Assembly: GCA_910585065.1 (NCBI GenBank)
Contig: CAJUCG010000018.1
Span: 1-27,044 of the forward strand
Reading direction: 5' to 3'
Source of the DNA: an uncultured Lachnospiraceae bacterium
GTDB taxonomy: Bacteria > Bacillota > Clostridia > Lachnospirales > Lachnospiraceae
Length of the DNA stretch: 27,044 nt
The notes beneath the pieces were generated by a model, which had not been told where the DNA came from, did no database searches, and saw only the letters and a list, made by a program, of their open reading frames with translations. The translations under genes were made by a program, and so were the position numbers. Shown piece by piece: positions 23,288 to 27,044 of the stretch. Within the stretch, counting starts at the first letter, position 1. Every line of letters starts with the position of its first letter.

Positions 23288-23956
23288 TCAATACAATTTG
23301 GCAATCTGCCGATATATAAAATCAGGCTCTGTCTGCACAAAAATATTTTTCGGAACATCTTGTTTCTGCGCATAAAATAAATTATAAATATGAAGCTTAT
23401 AGTACCATGTTCCGAGATCATAGTCTACTCTGCGCTCATTCCAGATAATTCGCCCATATTGATTTTTTTTCAGCAGGAAAGCGGTTTCATTTAAATTATT
23501 TTTCTGGTACAGGCGGGAATCCGGATTTAGAAAGTCTCGGTTATGTCCGCTGCGAAACGGCACTCCGCTGCGCCGCTCATCATAGAAAAAAACAATATCG
23601 AACATATTATCTTTTGGATAAATAGATAAATTTGTTAAGTTAATCGCATCAACACAAGAGTAATCTTGATACTGATGTTTTTTTATCCACACGATCCGTT
23701 TTTCTATCTCCCTCTTTGTCTGCTCCTCTGTAAAACCGATCTTTGGCAGATTTTTTTCCGAAAAATAATGCTCTGCCTGAACAAAGTCCATAATATTCGT
23801 CCCCTCCTGATAAAAATTAAGATTTTGGACTGTTACCTCCCCTAAGGGATGTTCCCCGATCAGATAGGCTGGGGGAAACTGACGGCGCACATTCTCTCCC
23901 TTTGCCCCACGCTCGTTTTTATCCCAGCTAAGATGGATATTTTGAATCAATAACAT
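23288..23956 (-). CDS. Hypothetical protein, AT-rich
   Basis: I do not recognise this 222-residue product. It begins MLLIQNIHLSWDKNERGAKG. It is rich in Asn, Tyr, Phe and Ile, with phrases such as FDIVFFYDERRSGVPFRSGHNRDFLN and RRVDYDLGTWYYKLHIYNLFYAQ. No signal peptide, membrane segment or metal motif is visible. The ATG at 23956 follows GGGGGG at a 5-nt spacing. A promoter sits at 24054-24082. Its codons are visibly more AT-rich than those of galT and gltD on either side, which suggests later acquisition. It is monocistronic. Confidence 0.7.
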   Translation of the reverse strand: MLLIQNIHLSWDKNERGAKGENVRRQFPPAYLIGEHPLGEVTVQNLNFYQEGTNIMDFVQAEHYFSEKNLPKIGFTEEQTKREIEKRIVWIKKHQYQDYSCVDAINLTNLSIYPKDNMFDIVFFYDERRSGVPFRSGHNRDFLNPDSRLYQKNNLNETAFLLKKNQYGRIIWNERRVDYDLGTWYYKLHIYNLFYAQKQDVPKNIFVQTEPDFIYRQIAKLY

Positions 23957-24053
23957 AAAAATCCCCCCATTTCCCCATACCTATCTTTGATTTTACAAAA
24001 TTATTTCATAAGCTTTTCTTCTAATCCTTATTTTTAGTTTCCCACTAAAATTT

Positions 24054-24082
24054 AAAATATCATAATGCTTATATTATGTCAA
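24054..24082 (-). promoter_or_regulatory. Promoter of the AT-rich hypothetical gene
   Basis: On the minus strand a perfect TTGACA (24077-24082), a 17-bp spacer and TATTTT (24054-24059) lie about 100 bp upstream of the start. Confidence 0.65.
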
Positions 24083-24119
24083 GTTATCGGATAAAAATTT
24101 AAAATACTCTTCACCGTTT

Positions 24120-24157
24120 CAGCAAAAAAAGGCGATAGAACATTTTCCTTTCTGCTG
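24120..24157 (-). terminator. Possible gltD terminator
   Basis: On the minus strand CAGCA and AAAGG (24147-24157 side) pair with CCTTT and TGCTG (24120-24132 side), with small unpaired stretches and a 14-nt loop. A run of seven U lies inside the 3' arm rather than after it. It is 18 nt past the gltD stop. Confidence 0.4.
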
Positions 24158-24174
24158 CCCTAAAGAATACGGAA

Positions 24175-25662
24175 CTATAAATTTGTATATCCCATCAAAA
24201 ATTCATCAACTTCTTTTGCCGCAAGCCTTCCCTCTCTGATCGCCCAGACCACAAGCGACTGACCGCGCCGCATATCGCCCGCCGCAAATACTTTTAGTAC
24301 ATTGGTTGCATGACTATCTATCTTTGTATTCACATTTGTATATCTATTTAATTCCACTCCAAATGCATCCGCCACAAATTTCTGCGCACCTAAAAATCCC
24401 GCCGCAATAAGCACCAATTCCGCCGCGATTTCGTACTCGCTGCCCGCGACTTCCTCCATCGCGATGCGCCCTGTTTTCTCATCCTTCTTTGGCGAGAGCC
24501 TTACTGCTTTTACTTTACAGAGTTTTCCGTCCCTATCCTTTACAAATTCCTTCACCGTTGTCTGGTAAACCCGCGGATCCTGTCCAAAGAGGGCGATTGC
24601 TTCCTCCTGACCATAATCCGTTTTCAATACTTTTGGCCACTCCGGCCACGGATTATTTTCTGCGCGGCACTGCGGCGGCTTTGGCATCATCTCAAGCTGC
24701 ATCACAGATTTCGCACCCTGCCGGATCGCCGTGCCAACGCAGTCGTTGCCCGTATCTCCGCCGCCGATAATCAGCACATTCTTCCCCTTTGCATCAATAT
24801 ATTTCTTGTCCGCGAAATTAGAGTCCAGCAAACTTTTTGTCACGGATCTCAGATAATCAACCGCAAAATAAATCCCCTGTGCATCCCGTCCGGGTGCTTT
24901 GATATCGCGCGGGTTAGCTGCTCCGCAGGCAAGGACAATGGCATCGCAGTCCGAAAGCATCTTTTTTGCTGCTTTCGCATCCTTCCCCACTTCCACACCC
25001 GTCTTAAATTCAACCCCTTCCCTGCGCATCAATTCCACTTTGCGCTCCACAACCTGTTTTTCCAATTTCATATTTGGAATCCCATACATCAAAAGCCCGC
25101 CCACACGGTCATCCCGCTCAAAAACAGTCACGTTATGCCCGCGCTTATTAAGCTGATCTGCTGCCGCAAGACCACTTGGTCCTGAACCAATGATCGCCAC
25201 ACGCTTTCCGGTGCGCACCTTTGGCAGATTTGCAGTAATATAGCCCTGTTCGTATCCATATTCAATAATCCCCCGCTCATTCTCTTTTACCGCCACCGGC
25301 GCGCCGCCCAAATTGCAGGTGCAAGCTGCCTCGCAGAGTGCCGGGCAGACTCTTGAAGTAAATTCCGGAAAATTGTTCGTCTTTAACAGACGGTTTAACG
25401 CATGGCGCATATTTCCACTGTAAAGCAGATCATTCCACTCCGGCACTAAATTACCAAGCGGGCAGCCCGAAGTCATCCCTGCAATTGTCATTCCCGACTG
25501 ACAGAATGGCACCCCGCAGTCCATGCACCGCGCCGCCTGCTCCCTCCTCTCAGCTTCCGGCAGCTGTATATGGAACTCATCAAAATTTTTGACGCGCTCC
25601 TTTGGCGCAGCTGCCGCACTGTCCTTTCTCTCATATTCCAAAAATCCCGTCGGTTTACCCAC
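24175..25662 (-). CDS. gltD: Glutamate synthase (NADPH) small subunit
   Basis: GltD passes electrons from NADPH through FAD and 4Fe-4S centres to GltB, which makes glutamate from glutamine and 2-oxoglutarate. The 495-residue protein has N-terminal iron-sulfur cysteines (C46, C49, C54, C67 and the VCPALCEAACTC group at 106-116). An FAD-binding GSGPSGLAAA (159-168), a second nucleotide motif IIGGGDTGNDC and the C-terminal AAGDMRRGQSLVVWAIREGR follow. Translation starts at GTG 25662 behind GGGGAGG. It lies 63 bp downstream of gltB on the same strand, the usual operon order. Confidence 0.96.
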   Translation of the reverse strand: MGKPTGFLEYERKDSAAAAPKERVKNFDEFHIQLPEAERREQAARCMDCGVPFCQSGMTIAGMTSGCPLGNLVPEWNDLLYSGNMRHALNRLLKTNNFPEFTSRVCPALCEAACTCNLGGAPVAVKENERGIIEYGYEQGYITANLPKVRTGKRVAIIGSGPSGLAAADQLNKRGHNVTVFERDDRVGGLLMYGIPNMKLEKQVVERKVELMRREGVEFKTGVEVGKDAKAAKKMLSDCDAIVLACGAANPRDIKAPGRDAQGIYFAVDYLRSVTKSLLDSNFADKKYIDAKGKNVLIIGGGDTGNDCVGTAIRQGAKSVMQLEMMPKPPQCRAENNPWPEWPKVLKTDYGQEEAIALFGQDPRVYQTTVKEFVKDRDGKLCKVKAVRLSPKKDEKTGRIAMEEVAGSEYEIAAELVLIAAGFLGAQKFVADAFGVELNRYTNVNTKIDSHATNVLKVFAAGDMRRGQSLVVWAIREGRLAAKEVDEFLMGYTNL

Positions 25663-25725
25663 AGCAATCCTCCCCTTTCCTAGCCATCAATCAATATATT
25701 TTGCCAAAAAGCCACCCTGCGCGGA

Positions 25726-27044
25726 TCAGCCATTGCATCCTTTTACACTGTTTGCATAGAATGCCTCAATCTGCGCCTGCTCATTGCTCAATCCCTTCTC
25801 CTCCATCTGATAAATTGTCATCAGCATCCTGCGGTAATCGTGGGGGATAATCTTCTTAAATTTCGGAAGATATTCCATAAAATTCTCCAGGATCTCCGCC
25901 GCTCGCCTTGAACCTGTACACATAGTATGCTCCGCAATCATATCCTTTAGTTCCATCACATCATATTTTTCTGTCACAGCCTCAAATGAAACCAGAGATT
26001 TATTGATCTTTTTATACAAGCTGGAGTCCTCATCCAGCACATAAGCAATGCCTCCACTCATGCCCGCCGCAAAGTTTTTTCCAACATTTCCCAACACAAC
26101 GACGCGCCCGCCCGTCATATATTCACAGCCATGATCACCAACGCCCTCGACTACCGCCGTCGCGCCGGAATTGCGCACGCAGAAACGCTCACCCGCAAGC
26201 CCTGCGATAAATGCCTTTCCGCTTGTTGCTCCGTAGAGTGCCACATTGCCAATAATCACATTTTCCTCCGCCGAGAACGCGGCACCTTTTGGTGGACGGA
26301 CAACCAGCTTGCCGCCGGAAAGTCCCTTGCCGAAATAGTCATTGCTGTCGCCGAAAAGCTTGATGGTCATTCCCTTTGGAATAAACGCGCCAAAACTCTG
26401 TCCGCCTGCACCACTGCACTCAATCACATAGGTATCTTCCGCAAGTGCATCATCAAAACGCCTTGTGATCTCCGAGCCCGTAATTGTGCCAAATGTGCGG
26501 TCAATATTGGTCAGCTTTACCGCGACCGTCGCTGATTTTCCCTGCTCCATCGCCGGTTTTAGCTTCTTTAACAGCACACGCTCATCCACAGTTTTTTCCA
26601 GTGCAAAATCATAGACTTGTTTTGGATCAAAACAATATGCCCTCCCCTCCTGCGCATATGGATTATCTAAGATCGCGCTTAAATCAATACGTGCATTCTT
26701 CTCTCCTCCTGTATCCGAAACGCGCAATAAATCTGTGCGTCCCACCAGCTCATTAACCGTGCGCACCCCAAGTCTCGCCATGTATTCGCGCAGTTCCTCT
26801 GCTACAAAGCGCATAAAGTTCTCCACATACTCCGGCTTCCCCTTAAACCGCGCCCTAAGTTCCGGGTTCTGTGTTGCCACACCGACCGGACAGGTATCCA
26901 AATTGCAGACACGCATCATCACACAGCCCATGGTTACCAGCGGTGCAGTTGCAAAACCGAATTCCTCCGCGCCAAGGAGTGCTGCCACCAAAACATCCCG
27001 CCCGGTCATCAGTTTCCCATCCGTCTCAATTACTACGCGCCCGC
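25726..27044 (-). CDS. gltB: Glutamate synthase large subunit, C-terminal part (partial)
   Basis: The frame is open to the window edge and covers the last 438 residues of an enzyme of roughly 1,500. It opens GRVVIETDGKLMTGRDV and continues with the FMN-domain end FGFATAPLVTMGCVMMRVCNLDTCPVG. Those cysteines, spaced C-x5-C-x4-C, bind the 3Fe-4S cluster. The C-terminal GXGXG beta-helix domain follows (GAGGQSFGAFIPKG, GNVALYGATSGKAFIAGLAGERF, GGRVVVLGNVGKNFAAGMSGG). Its partner gltD follows after 63 bp. Confidence 0.97.
   Translation of the reverse strand, partial: GRVVIETDGKLMTGRDVLVAALLGAEEFGFATAPLVTMGCVMMRVCNLDTCPVGVATQNPELRARFKGKPEYVENFMRFVAEELREYMARLGVRTVNELVGRTDLLRVSDTGGEKNARIDLSAILDNPYAQEGRAYCFDPKQVYDFALEKTVDERVLLKKLKPAMEQGKSATVAVKLTNIDRTFGTITGSEITRRFDDALAEDTYVIECSGAGGQSFGAFIPKGMTIKLFGDSNDYFGKGLSGGKLVVRPPKGAAFSAEENVIIGNVALYGATSGKAFIAGLAGERFCVRNSGATAVVEGVGDHGCEYMTGGRVVVLGNVGKNFAAGMSGGIAYVLDEDSSLYKKINKSLVSFEAVTEKYDVMELKDMIAEHTMCTGSRRAAEILENFMEYLPKFKKIIPHDYRRMLMTIYQMEEKGLSNEQAQIEAFYANSVKGCNG

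Overview
The window looks like core chromosome of a low-to-mid GC Firmicute, most likely a Lachnospiraceae-type gut Clostridium. This is inferred from purine-rich Shine-Dalgarno sites, TTGACA/TATAAT promoters, a threonyl T-box, a class II GalT, a type III pantothenate kinase and a GltB/GltD glutamate synthase. Most genes lie on the minus strand. The plus-strand genes are the MraY-like transferase with its LysR neighbour, and galT.

Layout. Position 1-50 holds the N-terminus of a secreted protein that leaves the left edge. Next come glyA (453-1691) and an LTA-synthase-like membrane sulfatase-fold enzyme (1775-3976), each with a clear promoter. Divergently from these run an MraY-like phospho-sugar transferase and a LysR regulator (4330-6254). 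A two-way terminator separates them from thrS (6345-8309), which is controlled by a T-box with an ACC specifier (8516-8750). Region 8957-12394 holds a small conserved protein, an alpha/beta-hydrolase-like protein, an unknown protein and pgi, which ends in three tandem terminators. Region 12556-16310 holds a coiled membrane protein and a likely operon of a LiaF-like protein, a small DUF6145-like protein and coaX. Region 16611-19930 holds two unknown proteins and a large GHKL sensor kinase. A tRNA-Pro/tRNA-Thr pair follows, then fabH, galT, an AT-rich orphan gene, gltD and the 3' part of gltB.

The most unusual items are three. First, the sensor kinase carries a seventh membrane segment after its ATPase domain and a C-terminal extracytoplasmic RsiV/PdaC-like (DUF4163-DUF3298) domain. 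No response regulator lies beside it. Second, a palindromic intergenic repeat with GGTATAATATC ends occurs at 8799-8882 and 16340-16544. Its edge forms the extended -10 of the apparent thrS and liaF-like promoters. Third, a different dispersed repeat occurs three times (8391, 10874, 13906), each time upstream of a minus-strand gene. Envelope functions recur in the window (LtaS-like, MraY-like, LiaF-like, and a kinase with an RsiV-like domain), but a shared regulon is only inference.
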